From contig NC_079375.1 of the NCBI RefSeq assembly GCF_021018895.1, positions 4,927,560-4,991,559 on the forward strand: a DNA stretch of 64,000 nucleotides, in the 5' to 3' direction. This DNA is from Seriola aureovittata (taxonomy: Eukaryota > Chordata > Actinopteri > Carangiformes > Carangidae). The notes beneath the pieces are model-generated. The model did no database searches. It saw nothing but the letters and a program-made list of their open reading frames with translations, and was not told the DNA's origin. The position numbers and the translations under genes are program-made. Positions 1 to 14,677 of this stretch are shown here, piece by piece. The stretch's first letter is position 1; the number at the start of each line of letters is the position of its first letter.

Positions 1-3000
1 GCGAAAGGTGCAGCAAAGCACTGCAGTAGGAAGTCGTAAAAAAAAAAAAAAAAAGTGTTCGACAGAGAGGGTACAGAGAGTGAGTGTGAGTTTTTGTGTT
101 TTCTCCCAGACTTGTTTATATAGACACACACTTCTTCTCAGCAACAGCCATTACAGTTGGAGTCAGTCAGAATAATGGCCTTCAATCTGACAACTCTACC
201 TCAGTGTGTGTTTGTATGCGTGAGTATGTGTGTGGTTGTGTGTGGGTGTGCGTGCGTGCGTGTGCGTGCCTGTGATCACTTGTCACCATTATCCACAGCT
301 CCCTTCCGCTCACAGGGGTAGTTATTTTGCTCCATAGCAGCGGCTCCACTGGGAGTCTCGTCTCGACAAACGGTGCATCACATAACAGGCTGTGTGACCG
401 ACAGTCCACCCTGGTCCTCTGTGTGTTCAGGGCTCACAGTGAGTGCACCATGAGGGTAAGACCTACAGTAGAGCCCGTACACATGTAGGAAAGTCTGCAA
501 AATGCCATTAGCACTTATTCTTTTAACCCTTTCCAAGACTCAACAATATATGTGATTTGAAATTTTGGTGTCTCCTGGTTTTGAAAGTGATGTTTCGGTC
601 CTTCTTAGCTCATCACTGTGAGCAGGTTGATCATATAACACCATGTTATGAAGTAGTAAAATTGGCCATTTTTATCCTTTTAGTGAAGAAAAGGCTTGAC
701 TTGCACAGTGTTGATTTGTCATACCTGCTGTTTTGTTTGGTCGGTGTCGATGTGCTCACTGAACTGAAAAATCACACACATGAAAATATCCCACTTGCCC
801 GCAACAGCCCAGCTCTTCTCTGTCAGTGGGTGGAAATACTTCTGCTTAACTCATAAGAAATGTATTAACACAGTAAATGTTTTAAGAGCTCAGAAGTCCA
901 GAAAACAAATATTGTTCCACATCCTCTTCTCTCCTCTCTCCTTTGCAGGATATTTGTCTGGAAACAAACTTAGTTGTTGAAATCAGGCTCATATTCTTTG
1001 TGTGGCCTTTGTGGTTTGCTGCAATCATCCTCGCCGTCATGTGTCGTACAGTACATGCAAACATGCATGGTTCTTGAAGTTGCAAATTCATTCTTGATTG
1101 TGAAAACATCAGTTGATTAAAAGAAAAAAGAAAAAATCTCACCTCAATGACTATTTGGTAGCTGTTCTGGAGCTTTTGACCATATGACATGGTCCTCCTC
1201 AGCCAGTTGAGTCACCACTAAGACTTCTCAACCATGTTGACTTGACAACTAATGTGATCAAGACCAGCCATTAAATGGACCTTGAGAACATGAAATTGCT
1301 TTGTTAAATACACAGTATACTGTATGTGCGTGTATACTGTCTGACTGACAGATGCTCATACACTAAGCATTTTATATTATTATATTACATGATTTTTATA
1401 TGTACGTTTAGTGTCCTGTGTAGCAGTTGAACCAGCAAGTTAAAGGACAAAACACTGGAGAAAATGAAAACACAATCGGTGTATGTGGGGTGTGGACAGG
1501 AAGTCAGAATAGACATTGATTCCAGTTGACACACACTTCCGTCCCCCATATGGGTTACATATGGTATAAACGCACACACACACTTGCACATGCACACGCG
1601 TTTGCAAACTTCCCTCCCGTCTTCTTTCCATCTCAATCACTCTCCATACACTCTACTCCTCTCGCTCATGCCCTCCACCTGTGTCCTGTTGACATTTGTG
1701 AGAAGAGACAAGTCGAGCTGATTCTCTGAGTGTGTGTTGGACTCGGGCCTACGTCAACATTCAGACCACTTCTGGCTGATTACTGTCTAAATAATCCATC
1801 CACACTCCAGGAATGCCAGACAGCCTCAGAGGACCAGGGAAGAGCCTCAGTGGGATAAAAGGAGGATATTATAGGTGAAGTTCTCCCTCATAAAGAAGGG
1901 TTTGCATTGGAATTGTAAATATACACCAAAATATAAAATTAAATTATTTCAATGTATATTAGAATTGAAATAGAATTTTTTTTTCTTTAGGAACATTGTT
2001 GTTGGAATTTTGTCTAAAAACCCATTATATCGGTTAAATCCATACAATATTTAGTAAAAGCTTTAAGTTTTTAAGTGAATGAAACTGATGGAAAAATTCT
2101 GACGTTTTTTGCTCTGACAACCAAAAAGCAAAGTCTAAAATGTCAGAACATCCCTGAATCCCCTCAGGTTTTGGAGTTGGGAGTTTTCAAAGAGTCGTTT
2201 GTCATCCTTTGAACGAGCTTTGTCATGACTTTCTGTTCCTCTGTGTAACGTGTCTCTGTCTGTCTCGCTATCTGCCTCTCTCTCATTCTCTTTGAGTCAG
2301 TCGCTCTGTCTGCTTACCCTTCCTCTTTTTTTTCTTTTTTTTTTCCTCTAGTCTTTCATTTCTCTGTCCCATCACTCACTTCATCTCCCCTGCACCCTCA
2401 GGAGAAATAGTTTCTGAAACACTTCTCACTAATCCGAGTTTATCTCTATTAGTACATCTCTAGCACATATCCAATGGAATCAAGTCAGCGTAAAATATCC
2501 CGCTCTGCTCAGCGCTCTGAATCAAACACACCCCGACGAGTCGAAAAACAAGTGTCATTCACACCTTCTGCAGTTTCATTTCGAGTGACACTGACTGAGC
2601 TCTCTGGAGGGGCGGGGGGGAGCACTCAACTCCTAAAATGTGAGTTTTGAAATAGCTTAGACTCCTGATGAGGCCGCCGTCGTATGCTATTTCAGAGAAA
2701 ATTGCGGCGCATGTTTTGCCATGGTGAGGCCCACCTCACCCGTTTTGATTGGTATCGGATCACAGAAAGTTGCAGTTGAATTAAGCAGATTGCTGCAGCA
2801 GCACCGTGGTAATTTAGGAAGTGTCTGGAAGTCTCATTTTGTTCACGCTGTTATTGCAACAGTGGATTACAGACTCAAAACTTTATTTGACTGAACATGA
2901 GAAAAGGCGTAAAGCTGATGACAGTGCAAAAACAATTACACTTTGAATGAGACACAATAGATCAAACATTATAAATTCTAGGTAGATTACAGAATATTGT

Positions 3001-3258
3001 AGGAATCACGAAATTGACAGGGAACATTTCAATATTATATTATACTGCAAGGGTGGAGGTTTGGTCTGGACATTGGTAGGGACACAACAACCCTGCCTCT
3101 CCTCCGAAACAAGGAGGGGGAAAATATTTGTTTTCTGGCTCTTTCATTATCTGACTTCAATCCAAACAATGCGTATGAGTTCACTCAAATATTGGTAGGG
3201 ACAATTCTGTCATTCCAAAGATTATATAGAACATATGTCAACCATAAGTTACACGACT

Positions 3259-3345
3259 AGGCTTGGGTGAAATTTAATATATTGGTGGGAATATATGGCA
3301 GGAAATATCGTGATATTCGATAGTATCGAGTATCGGCCCAAGCCG
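3259..3345. repeat. Small inverted-repeat (MITE-like) element
   Basis: The segment opens with AGGCTTGGG and closes with CCCAAGCC, an inverted pair around an AT-rich core containing ATATCGTGATATTCGATA-type sequence. This layout resembles common fish hAT-type MITE relics. Related fragments occur at about 5296-5323 and 33990-34040, where similar ATATTGGCCCAAGG or ATATCGGCTCTAGCC ends are visible. No target duplication is clear. Confidence 0.4.
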
Positions 3346-4079
3346 AAACACAACAATACAGGATATTGTTCATTTTCCAACTGTAAAATACTGTAAAATA
3401 CAAAGTATTTTCACAAAACAATTGGAAAAAAAAGCACACACAAACACTCACCGTCCTCCTCTCCATCTGTAACAGCCCCACCAGCAGCCAGGGTGATATA
3501 AACTCTGATAACGTCTCCCCCCTCAGCTCAATGAATTCTTAAGTTATTGACGATGCCGTCCACCCGTCTGGATCCTATTATCAAAGTGTCTTCAAAGGAG
3601 ACTAATTGAATTAGCGCAGGGATCTGTAATTGAAAGCTCGCTTTTAATGATGCATTGTGCTCTCGCACGGAGCCGAGCGCCAGCATCCATCAAACATCTC
3701 GCTGTCAGGACAGATTGGACCGCACTGCGCATTGCATCACCAACGTTATGAGGGGCATCGAGTTTATTCGATCCAAAGAGATTACAAAGTCCCTTCTCAT
3801 TAAAAACTGTTTGCTTGTTTTCTTTTTAAAATAGTCTGTTTAATGAGTGAAATTTGGTAACAGCTCAGCTTTCACAGCCTGTATCATCCTGACATCCTAC
3901 ACCAGCGTCTCTGACCTCAGCGGCTGACCTGGTGAATAAGACATAGAAGGTCACGAGCAGCGATGTTTGATCATTATTCCCTGACGCGATGGTGCCTGTG
4001 AAAGTGCCTGTGTTCAGTTCAGTGGATGTTTTGGTGGAAATCTAAAGATGGGCCTGTGAGATGAGCAGCACACCTGGAG

Positions 4080-4080
<1 letters not shown>

Positions 4081-4176
<96 letters not shown>

Positions 4177-4219
4177 TGTGTGTGTGTGTGTGTCTGTGTC
4201 TGTGTCTGTGTGTGTGTCT

Positions 4220-4303
<84 letters not shown>

Positions 4304-4325
4304 AAGAAAGAAAGAAAGAAAGAAA
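4081..4325 (+). repeat. Compound (TG)n-(TGTC)-(GA)n-(GAAA)n microsatellite
   Basis: About 95 bp of pure TG repeat (4081-4175) is followed by TG units interrupted by TC to about 4294, then GA and GAAA repeats. The spurious long Cys-Val and Thr-His reading frames here are artefacts of the repeat. Confidence 0.95.
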
Positions 4326-6425
4326 TTGAACAGATTTTTTTTGTTTGCCTCTTCCTGAAAGGGGTCACAGAGCCACTGACCCAGAAGCTATTTGTAGCTT
4401 GTTGTTTTTTATATCTCTCCTTTCACCGTTTTTTTTTTTTTTTTTTTTTTTTTTCACAATCTGTGTGCTGCCCACTTTCTGTTTGAAGTTGTGATTTTAT
4501 GGTTTGGCACTGCTATTGTTGCTAATGCTAATTAGTGTAGTTTTTTTCTGCTCTAATGATCTACATTATACTGGATCCATCATCCTCTGTATCTGAGGAT
4601 TTTTCCCAGGAAGTAACTAATAAAAAGATTTTTAAAAAAAGAGTAGAAGCTTAGAGCAGCTGTGTTGATCTTGAGAACCTGCCAGCTGTGATTCCTCATG
4701 GACATTTACATATGAAGATGATGTGGAGTATAACTTAAACTCTAATTTCATCTTTCATCCGTCTCTCTCCTTCCCTCTCAGACCCAGATGGTGTGTCAAG
4801 CTCTTCAGGTTAGAGGTTAAGGCTAATTTATAGTCTCAGGTTCAGTGTTTCATCCGGTCGTGAACATATGGAGCTCTGCTGGAGAGGACACAGATACCAG
4901 TTAACAATGATGGATGTGTGTGTGTGTGTGTATCTGTGTGAGCGAGTCTGTCCGTGTGTGAGTGTTACATGTATTTAAGTTCAACATGTGTTATTTAGTC
5001 TTCACTGTGTTTTTCAGAGAGAAAGGAATGAGTTGTTTGGCGGGTTGCATGCAAACGTACGGCTGGCCATTGTTGAGATTTGGGCCCAATACCTCCTGAG
5101 GAATGTAAAGATTTTTTTTACAAACTCATTTTTAGCTAAAGAAGCCCCAACTTGTAAACAAGACTATAAATCTGACCAGAAGGTTATGACAGCTGTTGGT
5201 GCTTCTTTTTTTTTTTGTTATTTTTTTGGGGCATTTTTGCTAAGCCTTGACGGTACGCGCTCCACCAGGTGAGCCTCCGGGGCGTCCCATTGAATTCGAT
5301 ATTATGGAATATTGGCCCAAGGCTACTAAGAAAAGGCTTCTTTTTGTATTCAGTCATGTGGACATGTTTCAGTTGGTACCCAAAAAGCACTGAGGGCTGA
5401 TACACAGCAGGTAGCACCAAACGTCTTGTACATAGCTGACCTGGGTTGATATAAAAACCTCCTCATTTAAGCTGAAATCCATCGTTAGGGAAAAACCCAG
5501 TAAAGATTAAGACTTCCATCTGCTGTTTATTTGGAAAAACACTTGCTAAACTTGAAAAACCTACCAGTTGTTGACTTGTTTGTGTTTTCTACATGATGAG
5601 AGATGGTTGTTCTTTTTTTTTTTGTTTGTTTTTTAACTTGAGGAGAGTCACTGTTTCTCACCACTGCATCAGTTTGAATAACTTCCTGTCAAAAATGATC
5701 AAAAACCATTCACAGTGTGACATTATAGATTCATATTTAAACACATATGGATTTTAAAGTTTTAATGATGTCTGTGCTGTTTCTGTATTTCACTGATTTT
5801 AAACATTTATTCAGACGGTCTCATTTAAGATTTTTTCAGCATCAAAATGTTTGAATTTTGTCCCTCAAGATTTTTTTTGCAAGGTCTTAAGGAAGTTAAA
5901 CCTCTAAATTCCTCTAAATAAACCTCACTCCTCTGCTCCCCTGCCTGTGTGTCTGTACACAGGCATCCGCATCAGTTCGTCAGTGACAGCGCGGTCAAAG
6001 TGGCAGGAAAGGGGAGCGGGCGGCACTTCATTAAAGTGCAGCATTACTCCAGTCGCTCTCTCTCCCATACATACACACCAGGCGCAGACCACTTCATTTG
6101 GTCTGAGAGATAGAAAGGACAGGCCCCAATGGATTCTCCTATTAATCTTTAATGAGCCCCCGGGCCTGAAAACTGCCCGCCTGCCCCTTTTCTCCACATC
6201 CAGGAAACAAACAATGACTCGGCTGAAAAACACGTCGGCCGCTCATCATCATACCTGCCCGCCCGTCTGCCTGCCAGCCATTAACCCCCCAACTCTGTGC
6301 TGAATTATTAATGCGGCTCGCTGTCTCTTTGCTTTGTCCGGCCCACTCCCAGCAACGGGAATGGGCGACGTCTGGATTGTGTGGTCGGGGAAAGTGTGGC
6401 GATGCCATCCTGAGTGCCTCATGCT

Positions 6426-6456
<31 letters not shown>

Positions 6457-7181
6457 GGTGGTGAAGTAAAAGCTGATTGGTTCAGCTGTCAGTCAAACTG
6501 CTCGGGTGAGCTCGACGCGTTGTTTTACAGCACAAATCAGCAGCAGGCTGTCGTTCTTTTAGAAGCAGATAGTGGAAAAAATGAGACACAGATTGAAAAC
6601 TCTCCTCCATCGGCTGAGGGTCAAACTTCATTCCCAACCTTGGAAACAGCAGTTTCTCACCACAAGATCCATTTGGTAGTAATTGTGAAGCTTTTAATCA
6701 TGTCCTGCGTCATGTGTGATGAAAATTTGACTATTTTAGTCAATTTGTATTTATTTATACTTAAAGGACTTCTTGTCTTTTTGAAGCGAACATAGATAAG
6801 CAGTCCTGAAGGTGATCCGAAAGCAATTTCATTTTGTACTTTCATGACAGTTAGACAGCTCCATCTTCTGAAGAAGATCATGCAATTTGACTGAAAGCTC
6901 CAGAACAGCTCCTACATGAGAAGAACTCTAGATAGTTTCTGTCTTTGGACAAGAAGCAACAGGTTGTGTGGGAAATTGAGAAAAAACAATGTGGGCTAAT
7001 CTTTCATTGGCCTGTTGGAATTATATTCTACCAATAATCGATTGGCTATATTGAGACGTGGCAGCTGCTGAAAATACCATGCACTTTATTCAGCCTGTTT
7101 GTTTCTCTGATCTTACTTCCATCGCCATCACTTGTTGCTTCAACTTTCTCTTTTCATTCTTACCCTCTTGTCTTGCATGTT

Positions 7182-7182
<1 letters not shown>

Positions 7183-7233
<51 letters not shown>
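7183..7233 (+). repeat. (AC)n microsatellite
   Basis: Pure AC dinucleotide run of about 51 bp in the upstream intron. Confidence 0.95.
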
Positions 7234-7234
<1 letters not shown>

Positions 7235-8132
7235 CGTGATGTCTGAGTTTAGAATGGAATTGTCAGCATGCTGGCAGCTTCTTCAGAGATGTTGCATATT
7301 GAAATAAAGGGTCTGTGAGATGCCTGTGTGCTCTGTGATGAATGCCGATCTCATTTGCTCCCTCTCACATAGCGCCCTCTCTGATGCCCCCCCCCCCTTT
7401 CTCATCTCCGGATGAATATTGAAAAGTGTTAGATGAGTTTCTGAGTCTCTGACTTGATATTGTCTCTGTGTGCTGGATAGTCTCTTGATCTTGCTCCGAT
7501 ATTACTGACTGAATTGTGTGAATCTTCCATACATTCAACAGAGAAGTATCTATGCAGTTCTAGTAAATACATCATAGGCTTCCACCATATAGCACAGCAC
7601 ATTCTTGGAAATGTAAAAAGACCCATTTTGGGAATGTTCTGTGAATAAATGTGCTCAAGTTCTTTATGATGCTGTAAAAAGTCTTTGAACACAGTGCTGC
7701 TGTCCAATGAGCCGAGAAATCCTTTTAAGAAACATACTGCCTTCTTTATCGTCCCCCACACAAGCTTATACTTTTAGGTTCAGTCAGGAGATCGAGGCAG
7801 AACAGTTAAATATTCTTCCTTTGGTGATGCAGGAAGTTCAGTGCCCAACATTTTTTAGTCTCATCCACTTCATAACCTCTTGAAAAACCTGTGAGTTGCA
7901 AAATATTATTCAGCTTGTTTGGCCATGTTTTGTATAAAGACATGTGGAGTGAGAGCAGGAGGGGCCAAAATGACTACAACGCAAGATATGACAGGAAAAT
8001 CAAATTAGCAGCCTGTTACCTGTCTGCGAGAAGGACAGCAAGTTCTTCCCATCTCTGAAATGCTTCAGCGATATCAACACATGTCCATCTGAAGGGACGT
8101 GCGCACACATCTGCGTTTGTAGCAGCAAATAG

Positions 8133-8135
<3 letters not shown>

Positions 8136-8189
<54 letters not shown>
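8136..8189 (+). repeat. (CT)n microsatellite
   Basis: Pure CT run of about 54 bp, a homopyrimidine tract able in principle to form triplex DNA. Confidence 0.95.
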
Positions 8190-8192
<3 letters not shown>

Positions 8193-8606
8193 ATGACCTG
8201 TGATTGGCCAGAGTCTCCTGTCACAGGCTGGATTTTAGTCTAAAAACAGAGCCAGGAGGAGGTGCAGACGTCTAGTTTGCTCTCAGACCGCTTGAATTAC
8301 AATGTGTTGAAAGGTGAATTGTGTCATTTTTGCCCATTGACGTCAAAGAGTTACTGCATAGACCAGCTTTAATAAATGAGTGTTTCTTAATCTAACATGT
8401 TAGTATGTGAATATCTGTTTCCAACATTTCCCAAACCAAGACTGCCCAGTAAATATCCGTCTCCATATGCTATAATACCACAGTGACCAAAATGTTATTG
8501 ATCACTTGCATAAAGTTTCTTACCTTCAACCATAGAACCAAAGTCCCTGTTTTTTGCCACCTTGAGAACATTGCTGACAGTTGTTCAAGTTGTTATGGTT
8601 TACACA

Positions 8607-8608
<2 letters not shown>

Positions 8609-8652
<44 letters not shown>
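8609..8652 (+). repeat. (CA)n microsatellite
   Basis: Pure CA run of 44 bp. Confidence 0.95.
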
Positions 8653-8653
<1 letters not shown>

Positions 8654-9026
8654 CTACCTGTCTCACACTCTGCCTCACGTGTCTGTCAGGAAAAGCTGTT
8701 CTCGCTGTCACAGTCTGCACTTTTCAGCTAGCAGGAGACGACTGCTAAATTAAAAGACGGCAGTCACAAGTCCTTTCACGCACATGCACACACTCACACA
8801 CTGCCCTTGTAGCTGTACGTCCTCCAGGCACCCAAAGTGTCATGGCAACCGCATGGCAGCTACGGTAACGGCAGGCTCATTTTCATACTGATGAGGTGGC
8901 CGGTTGCCGGGGAGCCCCCTGCGCTGCTGCTCCTCGCTCGTCTCTCCTCTCCGATGTCGCCCTGAAATTTTAATGACCTTCTTTCTCTGCTTCTCGTTTT
9001 TCTCCTCTTTGCTCTTTGTTCTCTAT

Positions 9027-9061
<35 letters not shown>

Positions 9062-9708
9062 TGTGAGTGTGTGTATATGTTGTGAGTCCCAGCTTCAGTA
9101 TCCAAACAGACATGCAGCAAGTATCTAGAGTTAATACAAGAGGAGAACAAAGGCTGTGTAATTTGGAAGACATCAGAATTTTTAAAGGGCATGTATTTTT
9201 ATACCTGTGGAAAACCTCCTCCAGTCTGTTCCTCCTGGCTTCAGCAGGTCAGCAGCTCAGCCTATGCTTCTCAGCTGGTGAACAGTACTTTGTGTTTAAA
9301 GCTTTTTTGCTCTTTAACTGCGTCGACACTGAACAGGAAGTCAAGAAAGAACCTGGAAGACCAGGATCAGACTACACTACTACATGGAAATGGCTTAATG
9401 CTGCAGACTCTGAGGTGTCAGCAGCAAAAATGAGTTCAGGGAACAACAGCTGGTCACATTATCCTGTGTGAAGTGTGTTTTTGTTGAATCTTGTTGAATT
9501 TGTCACCTGGCGGCAGCACGGCGAAGTTTACTTGGTCACCTTTTGTACCAGGGATTAATTGTGTTTTTTCACTGTGGTGTAATCTCCTCTAATGTGAAAG
9601 AGATGATGGTAGCAGAGGTCACGATTCCCCTTCATATGAACTCCTCATGCACTTCATCCTGATCATGAACAGGAATACTGATCGCAGATGACAATCTTAT
9701 TCCACTTC

Positions 9709-9743
9709 TGTGTGTGTGTGTGTGTGTGTGTGTTCTGCTCCAG
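9709..9743 (+). promoter_or_regulatory. TG-repeat 3' splice site of exon 1
   Basis: A (TG)12 run ends ten bases before the CAG acceptor of the first exon in the window, leaving only TTCTGCTCC as pyrimidine tract. UG repeats at this position are known binding sites for TDP-43 and CELF-type proteins, as at CFTR exon 9. Regulation here is an inference from position. Confidence 0.45.
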
Positions 9744-9835
9744 GAGGAAGAGGCCAGAGAGGAAGAAAACGGTCGGATCGAGCCGGTTGGACGAGCCGAC
9801 TCCTGCATGGACCACGCCCCTGTGAGGTCACTAGA
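9744..9835 (+). CDS. pard3: pard3 exon 1 of window: acidic linker before PDZ1
   Basis: The acceptor TGCTCCAG precedes GAG, and the donor is CTAGA followed by GTAAGT. The exon has 92 nt, entry phase 0, and leaves two bases (GA) that complete a Glu codon with the next exon. It encodes an acidic stretch containing EEENGRIEPVGRAD and ending SL-E/D. This matches the EPVGHAD-type block just upstream of PDZ1 in vertebrate Par-3 (recalled family sequence). The alternative GT sites inside (CCT/GTGAGG, GAG/GTCACT) would break the join to exon 2, so the GTAAGT site was chosen. The acceptor is preceded by a (TG)12 repeat, which may weaken or regulate this exon. Confidence 0.88.
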
Positions 9836-12029
<2,194 letters not shown>

Positions 12030-12672
12030 TAAAAATATCCGGAGCAGAGCCACGGTGCTGCTCAGGCAGGCTGGAAGAGAGTGAAGGAGAGGAACAGGCA
12101 GACACAGTGTCCACAGGGATTTAATACATCAACAAAAGGACATGAAGGGTTTTAAAAAAGAGCTGAAACACTGTTCCGATTAAAATTAGATACTTTTTGT
12201 GCTTAGATTTGCATAGACCAGGGTTAGTAGCACAAAATGGAAAAGATCATTATAGAAATAAAGGTTTTGTTTTAACTACATGCAATTTATTGTTAACAAT
12301 CCCTGTTATCATTTTCCCTACTTAGTCCATGTACAGTTCTGCACTTAAGCTAACTGTGTTTAATTGGAGAGAGAGCAGTTTTGCCAATATAGTCATGACT
12401 TTTTTTTTTTTTTTTTCTTTTTCACCTTTAGATTTAGTTGGTTTTGTTCACTGGAGCGCAAAAGTACTACACACCTTACAGCTTTTAGACTTTTAAAATG
12501 AAGAAAATTGGCTACTTACGCCATTTAGTTGATGACCTGTCAGCCTTATTGTAGACTCGTAAAAATAAATTCACTTTTGTTGTTAATTCGGTTGCTGAAA
12601 TGTCCTTAAATATGGTAATTTGGGCTTTTTGAGATCTGAAAAAACCCCAGAGAGAAGTGTGCTGCATCACAT

Positions 12673-12708
<36 letters not shown>

Positions 12709-12932
12709 TGCATAGCGGACATTCCGCCTTGGTGGTGCCCATGTGTAATCACTTCATCACACACACACAAACAGTCAGACACACACAGGTTTGCATATCA
12801 TCATGAAGCCATTTGCCAGTTTACAGTGATCAATCACGCTTGTTTAGGGTTTGCAGGCGACCGTCATAATTCTCTGTGGCTGCTGTCACATCAGCTTTAC
12901 GTGATTCAATTGAAACACAGAGCAGGGCACAC

Positions 12933-12971
<39 letters not shown>

Positions 12972-13584
12972 CTACAACAACCCAATTCAGAAGCACACAT
13001 ACGCAGCTGGAACAAAGCTGTGAAGGAATTAGAAGAATTTCACATCTGGTTCAAATACACCCAGAGAGGCAGTTTTTGGAGGTTGTGAAGTTCAGTATAG
13101 TTGAATGTGCAACGCTCATTTTCTTGTTTTAAGCAGTATAGAGCAGCTTTAGATCTTAGGTCTAGGCGCAGAGCCGACTGCAGCCCCACAAACGTCCAAA
13201 CTTTCTTTATGTACGACTCTGCCCCGGGACTCACAAATATGATCAGCGACTACAAAACTGACTGTCGCGCTTTATTGAAAATCGAGATCATATTGCTGTT
13301 CTCACTGCCAGACTTAATCAACCTAAAAGCACATTTATAATGCACTTTTCTTTTATTGGGGAAATGTCAGGGTGGGCGTTATCCCAAGATTAAGATGCCC
13401 GGCTTTCATCAGAGAAATAGCCCCTCCGCAGCAAATCGCATTGTGTTCTCACTCAAATTCAATCAGTGGAATTGTCTGAACTTTCTCAACTCCTGAACTT
13501 TTCTGCCCTCTCTGTAATCACATTCCCATTCATACTGCATTATAACCCGCAGGCTAGGGTAGAGTACTAAACCCTAAAATCAAG

Positions 13585-13865
13585 CCAATTTACCTAGGCG
13601 ACGCTCGCTCGCGCTACCTCGATCCACAACAGACACAGACTGTGTGTCGAAGAAGACTCGATTAGGTTTATGTCGCTTTTCCTACCTGCGGTCGATTTTC
13701 TTCCTCAGACTTGGGGTCCATAATCCGCAAAGCGCCCTTTCAGGTGAAGTTAGCCTCTTGCCGCGGCTGTGCGGGGAGGCATAAGCCGGTTTGCCACGCC
13801 GGATTACAGGCCGACAACCGTCGCAGCTCAACACAGTTGAAGAGCTACAGTGCGATAGACCAGCC
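13585..13865. promoter_or_regulatory. Intragenic CpG cluster, possible promoter
   Basis: Roughly 25 CpG dinucleotides lie in about 280 bp (for example CGCTCGCTCGCGC and CCGCGGC), in strong contrast to the rest of the introns. No pard3 exon lies here. CpG-dense DNA inside a vertebrate intron usually marks a promoter or a recent insertion. It overlaps a minus-strand ATG in good initiation context followed by a splice donor, which suggests an antisense transcript start; an internal sense promoter for a short pard3 isoform is the alternative. Confidence 0.4.
13686..13721 (-). CDS. Candidate antisense first coding exon (12 codons)
   Basis: On the minus strand an ATG has A at -3 and G at +4, and opens MDPKSEEENRPQ. 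That frame ends exactly at CGCAG followed by GTAGGA, a strong donor, with phase 0. It sits inside the CpG cluster, as a true first exon would. The protein is not recognised and no downstream exon was found, so this could be chance in a GC-rich patch or a relic of a retroposed gene. Confidence 0.28.
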
Positions 13866-14527
13866 TCTCTCCAACCCACCTGCTATAAATATTAAATGGT
13901 GCTTCTTTTTTTTCCCCCCCTGTCGCTCGCTGAAAGCACTTTGTTTATTCTTTGCTTAGAAAAGAATGAGAAGACCTAGAGGTTAGAAAATTAACACCTG
14001 TAAAGCTCCAACCCTGGCAGAACTACAGTGGAGTTTTTGAATGTGTTGATTGCCTTTGAATAGATGCCACCCCCACACAGCCCCTTAAGCACCCTGATGT
14101 GATGTGACTGCTTTCTCTCATAAGCCGTGCACTGGTACATTGATGATGCAAATGACAGGACCACACTGTACACTCTCTTCAAGCACCATGTGATGCCACA
14201 GAGGCAGCAATTAGGCCTAGACTGAAAATGCGTCAAAACCCAGAGAACCTCAGGGCATTAGCGGCAAATAGAAATATTTAACAGCCCCTTGAGATGACAA
14301 AGACACTTCAGGTGAATTCTACAATCCCTCAGGTATTCGACAGGTGAATCACTAGGCACAGGCAGGTATATAAGAAGATTATTCTCTTTACACAGTACAC
14401 AAAGTCTTTATGGCAGAGATACTCTGAGTGTAAGTGTGTTCAAAGAAAGTCACAGTGATAATAAAGTGTATTCTCCACAGAAAAGCAGACATATTGAAGC
14501 CATGGACGTCACCTTGCATCATGTTGA

Positions 14528-14677
<150 letters not shown>

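Larger units (their letters stand above)
1..9743 (+). other. Upstream intron of pard3, 3' part
   Basis: No coding exon is recognisable; the Par-3 segments expected upstream (such as the NPTRW-type block known in vertebrates) were looked for and not seen. It holds a compound TG/GA/GAAA tract at 4081-4325, T runs at 4429-4454 and 6429-6456, (AC)n at 7183-7233, (CT)n at 8136-8189, (CA)n at 8609-8652, (GT)n at 9029-9050, and a small inverted-repeat element near 3259-3345. Two GC-richer stretches with homeodomain-type AT cores (3540-3760 and 5960-6380) look like possible conserved non-coding sequence. The rest is unremarkable intron. Confidence 0.75.

Noticed and set aside
4042..4486. Long Cys-Val and Thr-His open frames
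   Set aside because: They are translations of the TG/AC repeat; stop-free because of the dinucleotide, not because of coding.
7429..7761. 110-codon minus-strand open frame with protein-like composition
   Set aside because: No recognisable domain, no splice or promoter context, and open frames of this length are expected by chance in AT-moderate DNA of this size.
13707..13741. 35-nt plus-strand pseudo-exon with good acceptor and donor in intron 2
   Set aside because: 35 nt would break the PDZ1 frame between exons 2 and 3, and the protein join of those exons is complete without it. It could only be a poison exon and no evidence for that is visible.
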